The notes: generated by a model not told the origin, from the sequence alone. 64,000 nucleotides of DNA from JANMZO01 sp963763135 (GCA_963763135.1 CAVXNJ010000003.1:400977-464976); one strand, 5' to 3'; shown: positions 47,575-56,302, counted from the first letter of the stretch. Translations and numbers: made by a program.

Positions 47575-48423
47575 GTGCGTCACCGGATTCAGGCTTTTGT
47601 CGCGCTGATCGTCGGGTTCCTCACGTCGTTTGGGTTGGTTCCGGTGGCGCGAGCGACGAGCGCCGTCAAGCCCTTCCCCAGCGTTCCGTTCGTGGTTGGC
47701 TGCGGGATGTCGCATGAGTCCAACGATGACCCGATCATCCACCCGGGTCACGCCGGGCTGTCGCACCATCACATCTTCTTCGGCAACAGATCGACGAACG
47801 CCGAGTCGACGGTGGCGTCGCTGAAGGCCGCTTCGACGACCTGCGAGGACCCGGCCGATCGAGCGTCGTACTGGTTGCCCGGCCTGGTCAACGGGTCGTG
47901 GACCAATATGCGCGCATACTACAGCGCCGGATCGCTTCCGACCGCGTCCGTGCGACCGATGCCATTCGGGCTCCAGATCGTCGCAGGATGGAAATTCGAC
48001 GCCGCCGCCAGGGGAACGTCGGTGACGTGGAGCTGCGGCCTACTGGCTGATCAGGTCGGCTGGTCGGCCACCAGGCCATCACGCTGTCGGCCCGGAACAA
48101 AACTAAGTGCCCGTATCGATTTCCCGCAGTGTTGGGATGGCAAGTCGCTGAACGCGCCAGGCAACGTCGTGCGGGCAACGGCCGGGTCCTGCCCGATGGG
48201 CTTCCCGGTCGGACTCCCGCAGCTGCGGATCCGAGTTGATGTGAGCGGTGAACCTACCCGACTGGTGTCGGGAGAGTTCGACACTATGCACGCTGACTTC
48301 TGGAACATCTGGGAGCCGGGCCGGATGGAACAGCTGGTAGCAACATGCATCCGTGGTGAACGCGTCGTTCAGCGGGAAGTCCGACGCTGCGGTGTGCCGG
48401 GCGGGGGCCCGAGAAAAGGCTGA
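47575..48423 (+). CDS. Secreted DUF1996 protein
   Basis: It has 282 residues from GTG 47575, 12 bp after der. A signal peptide ends near residue 27 (VPVARATSA). The mature part has the DUF1996 pattern: CGMSHESNDDPIIHPGHAG, SHHHIFFGNRST, then RIDFPQCWDGKSL and DVSGEPTRLVSGEFDTMHADF. The cluster of His and Asp suggests metal binding. Members occur in fungi and actinobacteria; function is unknown. The Cys count is even, fitting disulfides outside the cell. Confidence 0.88.
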   Translation: MRHRIQAFVALIVGFLTSFGLVPVARATSAVKPFPSVPFVVGCGMSHESNDDPIIHPGHAGLSHHHIFFGNRSTNAESTVASLKAASTTCEDPADRASYWLPGLVNGSWTNMRAYYSAGSLPTASVRPMPFGLQIVAGWKFDAAARGTSVTWSCGLLADQVGWSATRPSRCRPGTKLSARIDFPQCWDGKSLNAPGNVVRATAGSCPMGFPVGLPQLRIRVDVSGEPTRLVSGEFDTMHADFWNIWEPGRMEQLVATCIRGERVVQREVRRCGVPGGGPRKG

Positions 48424-48461
48424 ACGCGTCGCCGCGACCGCCCGGGTCGATGCCGGCCGGC

Positions 48462-49601
48462 TCAGCCTTTCGTAACCAACCGGAGCAGCGGCCGAAGATC
48501 GAGCGTGTCAATCGAGGGCAGGTACCGATGGACCGATTGGGTCTGGAACTCCGCCCACAGATCGGCCCGGAAGAAATGGTCGCCAACGGCGAGCACGTAG
48601 TGGAGGATGAAGAACCGGTACGCCTCCTTGAGCAGGAGGATGTCGGCCTCCCGCAGTGGACGGACCCGATGGTAGGCCTCAACGAACCGCAGGAACCTCG
48701 GCTCGGTGAGCGTGTGGGCGCCGTAGGAGAAGCGGGTGCGGTCGCCGGTTTCCGACGACACCCGGGACAGGAAGTAGAAGTCGAGGACCAGCGGCTCGAT
48801 CCGGAACCAGTCGTAGTCCCACCGGCTGAAGATCCGGAACATGTCGCTGCCGACCGAGGGCTTGGGATCGATCGAGAAGTTGCCCAAGTTCCAGTCGATG
48901 AGAATCGGAAGCTTCTGGAGGTCGTCGTAGCCGGCGTCGTCCAAAGCAAACAGAAAGTCGTGGGCGTGACGACGCACTACATCGAGCTCATCGGGCGCGA
49001 GCTGGAACGATTTCGCGGTGGAACGTGTCGAGACGAGATCGAGAAGATGGATGACGTCTGACTTGATCGATACCGACGTGGCAGGCACCGCGACGCGACG
49101 GGCAGCCGACTCGCAGGCCAGGTGAAAGTCGGCGATCTCCTCGGCCAGGGTCTCAATCTGACCCGGTTTCAAGATGCTGGGAAGCTGCGCCCGCTTCTCC
49201 ACCTCTTGATACAGAACCGCCCACACCTTCCCGTTGTAATACGTGTGGACCCGGCCGTTGGCGCCTATCAGCGGAGCTGCGAGAAACGACGAGAAGCGTG
49301 ACGTACTAAGTCCACGTACCAAACGGTCGATCCGGTCGTGATCCTCGCGGAACAAGAAATACGAGCCGTAGTTTGAGACTTTGGCAAAGACTCCCGATTC
49401 ATCATCGAGCGTGAGCCGATAAACGCGGTTGTTTGAAACGTTTGCGGAAACCTCTTCGAGATCGACCAACTCCCGCGGATCACCGAACGAGGTCCACAGC
49501 TCGTACACCGCAACCCGGGCTTCGGCCGGGGTGACACCCACCCGCCGCCAACGCGGGGCAGGTGGGTGCTCGACGGTTTCCGTTCCGGGAGCGGGAGGCA
49601 C
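48462..49601 (-). CDS. Aminoglycoside phosphotransferase-like (kinase-fold) protein
   Basis: The protein has 379 residues from GTG 49601, 11 bp after ppa; the frame extends upstream only as a shadow of ppa. The N-lobe has NRVYRLTLDDESGVFAKVSNYG, with a Lys after the third strand. The catalytic loop is LPILIDWNLGNFSIDP, where Asp and Asn are kept but the usual His is Ile/Leu. A following WDYDWFRIEPLVLDFYFLS matches the DFG-like segment. It probably phosphorylates a small molecule or sugar. The pairing with pyrophosphatase is suggestive but unexplained. Confidence 0.7.
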   Translation of the reverse strand: MPPAPGTETVEHPPAPRWRRVGVTPAEARVAVYELWTSFGDPRELVDLEEVSANVSNNRVYRLTLDDESGVFAKVSNYGSYFLFREDHDRIDRLVRGLSTSRFSSFLAAPLIGANGRVHTYYNGKVWAVLYQEVEKRAQLPSILKPGQIETLAEEIADFHLACESAARRVAVPATSVSIKSDVIHLLDLVSTRSTAKSFQLAPDELDVVRRHAHDFLFALDDAGYDDLQKLPILIDWNLGNFSIDPKPSVGSDMFRIFSRWDYDWFRIEPLVLDFYFLSRVSSETGDRTRFSYGAHTLTEPRFLRFVEAYHRVRPLREADILLLKEAYRFFILHYVLAVGDHFFRADLWAEFQTQSVHRYLPSIDTLDLRPLLRLVTKG

Positions 49602-49612
49602 CGTGGGTGTCC

Positions 49613-50158
49613 TCAGTGCTTGTCGGTGCTGGTCTTGTCGCCGTTGGCCTTTGCCAGATGGTTCTTTTCGCGCTCGAGTGAGGCGTTGATCTCGCGCCAC
49701 GCCGCCCGGGCCCCCTCGAAGCCCGCCGTCGACGATCGCTTGTCGGGTTCGAGCATCTTGTACACGTCGAAGAAGTGCTTGATTTCTTCGAGCAGCTCTT
49801 CGGGGAGGTCGCGGATGTCTTCGACACCCTTCCAACGGGGCTCGGTCGGTGGAACGCAGATGATCTTCGCGTCTGGGCCGGCCTCATCCTGCATCCACAT
49901 CACGCCCACCGGACGGGCTTCCACCCAGATGCCCGGGAATGTCGGGTCTTCCAGAAGGACGAGGGCGTCGAGCGGGTCACCGTCTTCGCCGAGCGTGTCA
50001 GGGATGAAGCCGTAATCGGCCGGATAGACCGTGGCCGAGAACAGGCGGCGGTCGAGGAAGATCCGATGGGTTTCGTGGTCGATTTCGTATTTGTTGCGAG
50101 ATCCTCGCGGGATTTCGATAACGACGTGGATACAACCATCACGGGGGGTACGAGACAT
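49613..50158 (-). CDS. ppa: Inorganic pyrophosphatase
   Basis: It has 181 residues from ATG 50158; ATG 50167 is also possible. The family I signature is complete: IEIPRGSRNKYEID, then VYPADYGFIPDTLGEDGDPLDALVL with the three metal-binding Asp residues, and FFDVYKMLEPDK. The C-terminal ~20 residues are Lys/Asp-rich beyond the core. It hydrolyses pyrophosphate to drive biosynthesis. It is likely cotranscribed with the kinase-like gene 11 bp downstream. Confidence 0.97.
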   Translation of the reverse strand: MSRTPRDGCIHVVIEIPRGSRNKYEIDHETHRIFLDRRLFSATVYPADYGFIPDTLGEDGDPLDALVLLEDPTFPGIWVEARPVGVMWMQDEAGPDAKIICVPPTEPRWKGVEDIRDLPEELLEEIKHFFDVYKMLEPDKRSSTAGFEGARAAWREINASLEREKNHLAKANGDKTSTDKH

Positions 50159-50302
50159 GGGGTCCATTCTAGGTCTGAGGGCGAAAGGCGGGTGGGCCGA
50201 AGCAAAGTTTGATGTCGGCCGGTCGGACCGCGGTTTGTGTGCGTTTGCATAGCTCCCTTCGAAGGAAACGCACACACTCGACGAGTGACGTTGATCCTTC
50301 GT

Positions 50303-51865
50303 CTAATTGATGCGACGGGCCTGGCCGACCCAGAAGGGTTCGCGGAGGTCACGTTTGAGGACCTTGCCGCTCGGGTTGCGGGGGAGGACGTCAATGAAGT
50401 CGACCGACGTCGGGCACTTGTAGCCGGCGAGTCGCTCTTTCGCGAAGGCGATCAGTTCCGGTTGCGTCACCGAGACGCCGGGCTTCGGCACGACGATGGC
50501 CTTGACCGTCTCGCCCCAACGCTCGCTGGGGACACCGATGACGGCGACCTCGGCCACCGCGGGATGTGAGGCCAACGCGTTTTCCACTTCGGCCGGATAG
50601 ACGTTCTCGCCGCCTGACACGATCATGTCCTTGACCCGATCGGTGAGGAACAGGAAGCCTTCGGCATCGAGGTAACCGGCGTCGCCGGTCTTGAGCCAGC
50701 CATCTTCAGTGAGGGATTTTGCGGTTTCTTCGGGCTTGTTCCAGTAACCAACCATGTTCTGCGCCGAGCGGGTCCACAATTCGCCGACCGAGCCGGAGGG
50801 CAGTTCGGCGCCGGACTCCACGTCGACGATCTTCATTTCGACCCAGGGGTAGGGCTTGCCCGCCGATCGCAACAAATACGCACGCGGTCCGCTCGGGTCG
50901 TGATCGTCGGGGCCGAGTTCGGTGATCGCGCCCGTGGTCTCGGTCATGCCGTACACCTGGATGTGCGGGCACTTCAGCGTGGCCATGGACGCCAGCAGCA
51001 CGTCGTTGGTAATGGGTGATGCGCCGTAGACCACGCTGCGCAAGGAGGAGAAGTCGCGGTCGGCCGCACCGGGCACCATGGCCATGAAGGCCAGCAGGGC
51101 GGGAACGAAGAAGGCGTTGGTGGCGCGTTGGTGCTCGATGACATCGAGGAGCACGTTGGGAAGCGGGTCCCTCACGAGCAGCGTTTCGGCGCCGGCGAAC
51201 ATTCCGACCAGGGCCCAGCCGGAGCCGCCGATGTGAAACAACGGCATGGTGGCGATGTTCTTCGAGGTTTCGTCGATCTTCCAAGGGCCGAGAACGCTCG
51301 TGAGCAGCGTGAACAGGTTGGCGTTGGCGGTCATGACGCCCTTGGGGAGCCCGGTCGTCCCGGACGTGTAGAGCTGGAACGCGATGTCGGACATCTGCGT
51401 TGGCACGGCGGGATCGGCCACCGGGTGGCTGCCGATCCAGTCGGTGAAGTTCGGCCACCGGGGATGCTCGCCGATGGCCACGATCGTATGAACCGACGTG
51501 AGGTTCTTTTCGATCGACTCGATAGCGTCGAAGAAATCAGGTCCAACGATTAGGACCTTGGCGGTTGAGTCGTTGACCGTGTACTCGATCTCCGGCGGAG
51601 CGAGGCGCCAGTTGACGGACACATCGACGATGTTGGCTTTGCTGCATCCGAACAACACGTCGAAGTATTCGAGGCTGTTCTTCTCGAGGAATGCGACGCG
51701 CTCCTGTGGGGCGACGCCCGCCGCGATCAACGCCTGGGCGACCTGGCTGGACCGTTGATCCATCTCGGCCCACGTGACGGTCTGGTCACCGAATCTGATC
51801 ATCACCGCCTCGGGCTTCGATGCGGCGTAGGTGCGGACGATGTCGGCGGCGTTGGCGATGGTCAT
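50303..51865 (-). CDS. AMP-dependent acyl-CoA synthetase
   Basis: This ANL-family enzyme has 520 residues from ATG 51865. The P-loop-like motif is LYTSGTTGLPKGVM. VYGMTETTGAITELG, then DGWLKTGDAGYLDAEGFL and RVKDMIVSGGENVYPAEVE are the later core motifs. PRNPSGKVLKRDLRE near the end supplies the catalytic Lys. It is closest in style to long- or medium-chain fatty acid-CoA ligases. The precise acid cannot be told. It diverges from pyrE. Confidence 0.94.
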   Translation of the reverse strand: MTIANAADIVRTYAASKPEAVMIRFGDQTVTWAEMDQRSSQVAQALIAAGVAPQERVAFLEKNSLEYFDVLFGCSKANIVDVSVNWRLAPPEIEYTVNDSTAKVLIVGPDFFDAIESIEKNLTSVHTIVAIGEHPRWPNFTDWIGSHPVADPAVPTQMSDIAFQLYTSGTTGLPKGVMTANANLFTLLTSVLGPWKIDETSKNIATMPLFHIGGSGWALVGMFAGAETLLVRDPLPNVLLDVIEHQRATNAFFVPALLAFMAMVPGAADRDFSSLRSVVYGASPITNDVLLASMATLKCPHIQVYGMTETTGAITELGPDDHDPSGPRAYLLRSAGKPYPWVEMKIVDVESGAELPSGSVGELWTRSAQNMVGYWNKPEETAKSLTEDGWLKTGDAGYLDAEGFLFLTDRVKDMIVSGGENVYPAEVENALASHPAVAEVAVIGVPSERWGETVKAIVVPKPGVSVTQPELIAFAKERLAGYKCPTSVDFIDVLPRNPSGKVLKRDLREPFWVGQARRIN

Positions 51866-51970
51866 GGGGGTTCGTTCTTTCTCGTTGCTCCGTCGACCGA
51901 TGTTGGTGGTCTGATCGCTGACAATACCGGAATCCAACTTCCTGTGTGCGGGCAGGTCAGAATCATCACC

Positions 51971-52555
51971 GTGACTGATGAAGAAGTTCAGAAGCTGTTC
52001 GTCGAATGCGGTGCTCTTCTCAAGGGCCATTTCGTCCTGACCAGTGGTCGGCATTCCGACCAGTATTTCGAGAAGTTCGATGTGCTCCGGTGGCCGCAAC
52101 ACGTGGCGACGCTCGGAGCTGAGCTGGCCGCGCGGGTTCGCTCGGCCGGTATCGACGCGACCGTCGTTCTCGGCCCGACCACACTCGGCATCGTGTTGGC
52201 CTATGAGCTGGGACGGCAGCTCGGGCTTCCGGCGGCGTATGGCGAAAAGGGCCCCGACGGTGCACGGATGGTGCGGCGGGCCGATCACCTGCAGGCGAGC
52301 GACCGCGTGCTGATCGTCGACGACATCCTGACCACGGGTGGCTCCATCAAGGAATGTCAGGTGCTGGTCGACTCGGTCGGGGCCACGACCGTCGGGGCGG
52401 CCGTCCTGGTCGACCGCTCAAACGGGCAGGTTGATCTCGGTGTCCCATTAGTAAGCACGCTTGGTATCGAGGTGCAGAGCTGGGCGCCCGATGAAGTGCC
52501 CGACTGGCTGGCGGCGATCGAAGTCTCCCGGCCAGGGTCAACCGGCAAGAAGTAG
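51971..52555 (+). CDS. pyrE: Orotate phosphoribosyltransferase
   Basis: The protein has 194 residues from GTG 51971 (the frame opens earlier without similarity). The opening ALLKGHFVLTSGRHSDQYFEKFD and the PRPP-binding loop VLIVDDILTTGGSIKE are diagnostic. It forms OMP from orotate in pyrimidine synthesis. The segment PLVSTLG uses rare codons at a TAAGCACGCTT motif (52452). Confidence 0.95.
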   Translation: MTDEEVQKLFVECGALLKGHFVLTSGRHSDQYFEKFDVLRWPQHVATLGAELAARVRSAGIDATVVLGPTTLGIVLAYELGRQLGLPAAYGEKGPDGARMVRRADHLQASDRVLIVDDILTTGGSIKECQVLVDSVGATTVGAAVLVDRSNGQVDLGVPLVSTLGIEVQSWAPDEVPDWLAAIEVSRPGSTGKK

Positions 52556-52587
52556 GTGGCAGCGGCACCCGTTGCTACCCACCGCGC

Positions 52588-52639
52588 CGAGGCGGTAAGT
52601 CGAGGCACTAAGTCGAGGCACTAAGTCGAGGCGGTAGGC
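52588..52639 (+). repeat. Four 13-bp tandem repeats before the carboxyltransferase gene
   Basis: The unit CGAGGCRSTAAGT occurs four times without gaps (GGT, ACT, ACT, GGT variants in the middle; the last ends GGC). The array lies 33 bp after pyrE and 33 bp before the ATG at 52672, in the probable promoter region. It may bind a protein cooperatively or be simple slippage DNA. Confidence 0.85.
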
Positions 52640-52671
52640 CGTCAGCGTGACCACGTGACAAGCTAACGGTC

Positions 52672-54198
52672 ATGTCTAGTGATGTGACCGCAGCGACCGA
52701 ACGGGCCCTGCAAGGAAATCTCGCCAAAGAGGGTCCCAAACTGGCCCGCCAGAACAAGCTTTTCGTGCGAGACCGGATCGCCCTGTTGATCGACGAAGGC
52801 TCATTCGTCGAAGAGGGGCTGTTGGCCAACAACCTGGCCCCTGGCAACGACCTGCCGGCCGATGGTGTGGTTACGGGCATCGGCACGATCGACGGTCGAC
52901 CGGTGTGCATTATGGCCAACGACCCGACGGTCAAGGCGGGCTCGTGGGGGGCGCGCACCGTCGAAAAGATCATCCGCATCACCGAGCGCGCTCTGGCCCT
53001 GGAGATCCCGATCTTCTACCTCGTCGACTCGGCCGGTGCCCGAATCACCGACCAGGTCCAGTTGTTCCCCGGACGACGCGGTGCCGGACGCATCTTCTAC
53101 AACGAAGTCCGGCTGTCGGGCAAGGTTCCGCAGATCTGCTGTCTCTTCGGACCGTCCGCCGCTGGTGGCGCCTACATTCCGGCGTTTTGCGACATCGTGA
53201 TCATGGTCGAGGGGAACGCGTCGATGTACCTCGGCTCACCGCGAATGGTCGAGGAAGTGATCGGTGAGAAGACCACCCTCGAGGAACTCGGCGGCGCGCG
53301 CATGCATGTGTCGGTCAGCGGATGCGGTGATCAGATCGTGGCGAACGACGAGGAGGCCATCGCCATGGCGCGCCTGCACCTCAGCTACTTCCCGCAGAAC
53401 TGGCGGGAGCAGCCGCCGGTCGGTGAATCGAAGCCGTCTGCGGCGGTGTTCACGGCGTCGATGGTGCCGGTCGAAGATAGGCGTGCATACGATATGCGCA
53501 AGGTCATCAAAGCGATCGTCGACGAAGGGTCCTTCCACGAAATCAAACCGCTGTTCGCCCGGGAACTGGTCGTGGGTCTCGGCCGGCTCGACGGAAAGCC
53601 TGTGGGCATCGTCGCCAACAACCCCATGCAGAAAGGGGGAGTGCTGTTCGGTGACTCGGCCGACAAGGCGGCCCGTTTCATCTGGCTTTGCGACGCCTTC
53701 AACATTCCGCTCGTGTTCCTCGCCGACATTCCGGGGTTCATGGTCGGAACCGCCGTTGAGCGGGAGGGCATCATCCGTCATGGAGCGAAGATGATCACGG
53801 CAGTATCGGAAGCGACCGTTCCGAAGATCAGCGTGATCGTGCGCAAAGCGTACGGTGCGGGTCTCTACGCGATGAGCGGTCCGGCGTTCGAGCCGGAGGC
53901 CACCATTGCGTTGCCGATGGCCAAGATCGCCGTCATGGGTCCTGAACCGGCGGTGAACGCGGTGTATGCGAACAAGATCGGGGAGATCGAAGACGAGACC
54001 GAACGTCTGGCATTTGTTATGGCCAAACGCGCCGAGTACGAAGCCGACGTCGACCTGTTGCTACTTGCGTCGGAGTTGGTCATCGACGCGATAATTCAGC
54101 CCGAGGATCTGCGTGCCGATCTCATAGTTCGTATCGAACGTGCCAAGAGCAAGAACCGTCACTTCAGTGACCGACGACATGGAGTCCCCCCAGTATGA
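52672..54198 (+). CDS. Acyl-CoA carboxylase beta subunit (carboxyltransferase)
   Basis: It has 508 residues. Both crotonase-like halves are present. The N-half has RIALLIDEGSFVEEG and FGPSAAGGAYIPAFCD. The C-half has LARELVVGLGRLDGKPVGIVANN, IPGFMVGTAVEREGII and RKAYGAGLYAMSGPAFEPE. It transfers carboxyl from biotin to an acyl-CoA such as propionyl-, methylcrotonyl- or acetyl-CoA. No biotin carboxylase gene is in the window, so its partner is elsewhere. Its stop overlaps the next ATG by 4 bp. Confidence 0.93.
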   Translation: MSSDVTAATERALQGNLAKEGPKLARQNKLFVRDRIALLIDEGSFVEEGLLANNLAPGNDLPADGVVTGIGTIDGRPVCIMANDPTVKAGSWGARTVEKIIRITERALALEIPIFYLVDSAGARITDQVQLFPGRRGAGRIFYNEVRLSGKVPQICCLFGPSAAGGAYIPAFCDIVIMVEGNASMYLGSPRMVEEVIGEKTTLEELGGARMHVSVSGCGDQIVANDEEAIAMARLHLSYFPQNWREQPPVGESKPSAAVFTASMVPVEDRRAYDMRKVIKAIVDEGSFHEIKPLFARELVVGLGRLDGKPVGIVANNPMQKGGVLFGDSADKAARFIWLCDAFNIPLVFLADIPGFMVGTAVEREGIIRHGAKMITAVSEATVPKISVIVRKAYGAGLYAMSGPAFEPEATIALPMAKIAVMGPEPAVNAVYANKIGEIEDETERLAFVMAKRAEYEADVDLLLLASELVIDAIIQPEDLRADLIVRIERAKSKNRHFSDRRHGVPPV

Positions 54199-54659
54199 GA
54201 AAGACCAAGACCCGCATTGCCTCGATCGTGGGAGCCGTGGCGCTCGCTGCGGCCGGAATCGGCGTGTTCGGGCCGGGAGCAACACCGTCGCAGGCCGAAT
54301 CGACGATCGTCCAGTTCCAGAGCCCGACCGGCAACGCGCACTGCATGATCTATACCGATCCTGACGGCGACAATTTCGCCCAGTGCGAGCTGATCGAGTT
54401 CACCGGCAGGCCACCGACTCGTCCGGCTGACTGCGACCTCGACTGGGTTCCCGGCGCGTCCGTCGACAACCGGGGCCGCGTGTACCTGTTCGGGTGCCAG
54501 GGAGACACGATCCGTGATCCAAGCAGTCGAAAGCTCGCCTACGGGAAGTCGATCAAGAGTGGCGCCTTTACGTGTACGTCGGCGCAGACCGGCATCACGT
54601 GCAAGGTGAAGTCGGGCCGCGGTTTCCTCGTGTCCCGGGCCATTATCAAGAGGGTCTAG
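54195..54659 (+). CDS. Small secreted protein, DUF6636-like
   Basis: The protein has 154 residues. A signal peptide ends near residue 34 (GATPSQAES). VQFQSPTGNAHCMIYTD is the opening block of DUF6636-type proteins, and six Cys residues in the mature part (AHCMI, AQCEL, ADCDL, FGCQG, FTCTS, ITCKV) probably form three disulfides. The four-base overlap with the carboxyltransferase gene is coupling without an obvious functional link. Confidence 0.75.
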   Translation: MRKTKTRIASIVGAVALAAAGIGVFGPGATPSQAESTIVQFQSPTGNAHCMIYTDPDGDNFAQCELIEFTGRPPTRPADCDLDWVPGASVDNRGRVYLFGCQGDTIRDPSSRKLAYGKSIKSGAFTCTSAQTGITCKVKSGRGFLVSRAIIKRV

Positions 54660-54686
54660 TCCGGGTTAGGTTCCCGAACTGATGCC

Positions 54687-54953
54687 ATGAACGCCGGAGG
54701 ATCGGAAGGGCCGATTGGAGGAAACTGGGGCGGCGATGATGAGCCCTGGTACCCCGAACGACGGCCGATTCAGCGAGGTCTTCGTGAGCGCATCGTCGCG
54801 CTCATCGCTCTTGCGGTGATTCTCGGCGGCGTCCTTCTCGGTGTCGTGCGAAGCGTTCAGATCAGCCGGATGAAGCGCCCGTCGCGTGTGCGTTGTGTGA
54901 GCGAATTCGGTCAGACGATCTGCACCCCCGTGGATGCACCACTGCCCGCATAG
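54687..54953 (+). CDS. Small single-pass membrane protein, unknown
   Basis: It has 88 residues. A Gly/Pro/Asp-rich N-terminus (~35 residues) precedes one hydrophobic helix (IVALIALAVILGGVLLGVV). The short tail has two Cys (VRCVSEF, QTICTPV). No family is recognised. It is the second of three closely spaced small genes. Confidence 0.65.
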   Translation: MNAGGSEGPIGGNWGGDDEPWYPERRPIQRGLRERIVALIALAVILGGVLLGVVRSVQISRMKRPSRVRCVSEFGQTICTPVDAPLPA

Positions 54954-54996
54954 CCCGGTGGCCAAAGGCGGGTGGGGGCCGGGGTAGTGTCTGGCA

Positions 54997-55257
54997 ATGC
55001 CCTGGTGCGATACCTGTTCGAAGTATTGGGCGCCCAACGCCATGACGCCCGAGGGGGCCTGCCCCGAATGCAAAGCGGTCCTGGCCACGAAGGGTGCGCT
55101 GCGAATGGAGGCCCGCTCGCTTGGCGTTCCGGGGCCGGGCGAGAAGGAGGGCGACGCACCGAAGACCCCGTGGCACTTCAAGGTCATGATCGTGGCGTTG
55201 CTGATTTACCTCGGCTGGCGCGGGGTCCAGGGCGTGGAGTGGATCTTCAACCACTGA
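54997..55257 (+). CDS. Small zinc-ribbon membrane protein, unknown
   Basis: The protein has 86 residues. CDTCSKYW and CPECKAVL form a four-Cys ribbon in the first 30 residues. A linker leads to one hydrophobic helix (VMIVALLIYLGWRGVQGV) near the C-terminus. Similar small proteins occur in actinobacteria, without a known role. Confidence 0.75.
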   Translation: MPWCDTCSKYWAPNAMTPEGACPECKAVLATKGALRMEARSLGVPGPGEKEGDAPKTPWHFKVMIVALLIYLGWRGVQGVEWIFNH

Positions 55258-55277
55258 GGCTTAGCGGAGCATTGCAA

Positions 55278-55301
55278 AATGGTATTCGATTGAATACCAT
55301 T
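55278..55301. promoter_or_regulatory. Perfect 10-bp inverted repeat before the XRE gene
   Basis: AATGGTATTC and GAATACCATT flank a GATT spacer, 24 bp in all, ending 5 bp before the GTG at 55307. It must lie at the promoter or leader, as expected for an autorepressed XRE antitoxin. Confidence 0.8.
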
Positions 55302-55306
55302 GGTGG

Positions 55307-55618
55307 GTGGAATCGCGAATGTTGCTCTCAACGGTCAGGGCCCGGTCATCGATGTCGTTACGGGCGCTTGCTGCCCGCGCCGGCACCTCGCACTCGACGT
55401 TGCTTGACTACGAGACCGGTCGAAAGGCGCCGAACGTAGAAACGTTTGCGCGGGTCGTCCACGCCGCCGGCTTTCATCTGGAAAGTGCCTTGGTTTCGGA
55501 TCCCTATGGCGACGAGCGAGCGCGTGCTGAGGAACTGAACGAGGTGCTGAACTTGGCCGAGCAGTTCCCCGCGCGTCATTCGGCCAAGCTCGAGTACCCG
55601 GTTTTCGGACGCCGATGA
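55307..55618 (+). CDS. XRE-family helix-turn-helix protein, antitoxin-like
   Basis: It has 103 residues from GTG 55307. Residues ~15-70 form an XRE HTH (SLRALAARAGTSHSTLLDYETGRKAPNVETFARVVHAAGF). A C-terminal extension of ~35 residues is acidic to basic and ends with PVFGRR. The stop overlaps the next ATG by 4 bp, and the upstream inverted repeat is a good autoregulatory site. It is probably the antitoxin or regulator of the nucleotidyltransferase gene that follows. Confidence 0.85.
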   Translation: MESRMLLSTVRARSSMSLRALAARAGTSHSTLLDYETGRKAPNVETFARVVHAAGFHLESALVSDPYGDERARAEELNEVLNLAEQFPARHSAKLEYPVFGRR

Positions 55619-56151
55619 CCCTCGTCGAGAAGATCGTTGCCGTTCATGGTGCGCTTTCCGAGGCCAGGATTCCGCATGCTTTTGGCGGAGCGCTTGCACT
55701 GGCGTGGTGCACCGAGCGGGCCCGAGGAACTATCGACATCGATATCAACATTTTCGCCGGCGCCGATCAATTGGACGCGATTCTCGATTCCCTTCCCGAA
55801 GATGTTGTTGTCACGTCGTCCAACCGAAAGGAGCTGGTCCGTGACGGCCAGAGCCGGTTGGTGTGGGAAAAGACGCCGATCGACATGTTTCTGAACACCA
55901 CCGACTTTCACGAACAGGCCGCAACTCGGATCCGATTCCACGAGTTCGGTGGTGCGCTTGTCCCATTTCTCGGCTGCACCGACTTAGCGGTGTTCAAGGT
56001 CTTCTTCGACCGGACCAAGGACTGGGCGGATCTTGAAGAGATGCTCGACGCGAAGTCTCTTGACGTGCAGCGCGTTGTGGGTGTGCTGGCCACCTACCTC
56101 GGGCTCGATGATCACCGGGTAGCCAAGTTGCTAGCGCTCGCGGGGCCGTAG
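55615..56151 (+). CDS. Nucleotidyltransferase-fold protein, AbiEii/MNT-like toxin candidate
   Basis: The protein has 178 residues. PHAFGGALALAWCTERARGTIDIDINIF resembles the AbiEii/COG-type nucleotidyltransferase motif, with Gly-Gly, then Arg-x-Thr-x-Asp-Ile-Asp. The C-terminal half contains LGCTDLAVFKVFFDRTKDWADLEEM, a Lys-Asp pair also found in this family. With the overlapping XRE gene it looks like a type II/IV toxin-antitoxin or abortive-infection pair. Toxicity is not shown. Confidence 0.75.
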   Translation: MTLVEKIVAVHGALSEARIPHAFGGALALAWCTERARGTIDIDINIFAGADQLDAILDSLPEDVVVTSSNRKELVRDGQSRLVWEKTPIDMFLNTTDFHEQAATRIRFHEFGGALVPFLGCTDLAVFKVFFDRTKDWADLEEMLDAKSLDVQRVVGVLATYLGLDDHRVAKLLALAGP

Positions 56152-56170
56152 CGACTATCGAGTTCTCCGT

Positions 56171-56302
56171 GCTCCGGAGTCGCTTGCTCGTTCGGGAAAC
56201 GACGTTTCGACTCCGGAGTAGGTGTGTCGGGTCCTAAGTGGGTGAGTTTCCGTGCTCCGGAGTCGATTACTCGTCGGGGAGACGACGTTTCGACTCCGGA
56301 GC
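56171..56302. repeat. Two tandem palindromic units (83-bp period)
   Basis: Each unit carries CTCCGGAGTCG and its exact complement CGACTCCGGAG about 25 bp apart (arms 56172-56182/56208-56218 and 56255-56265/56291-56301; the second has 12-bp arms). The spaces between the arms and the flanks (GTCGGGTCCTA after each) are also alike, so it is a direct repeat of a hairpin. It lies between convergent genes and could terminate both, but no T tract is present. It may be a REP-like or MITE-like element. Confidence 0.8.
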
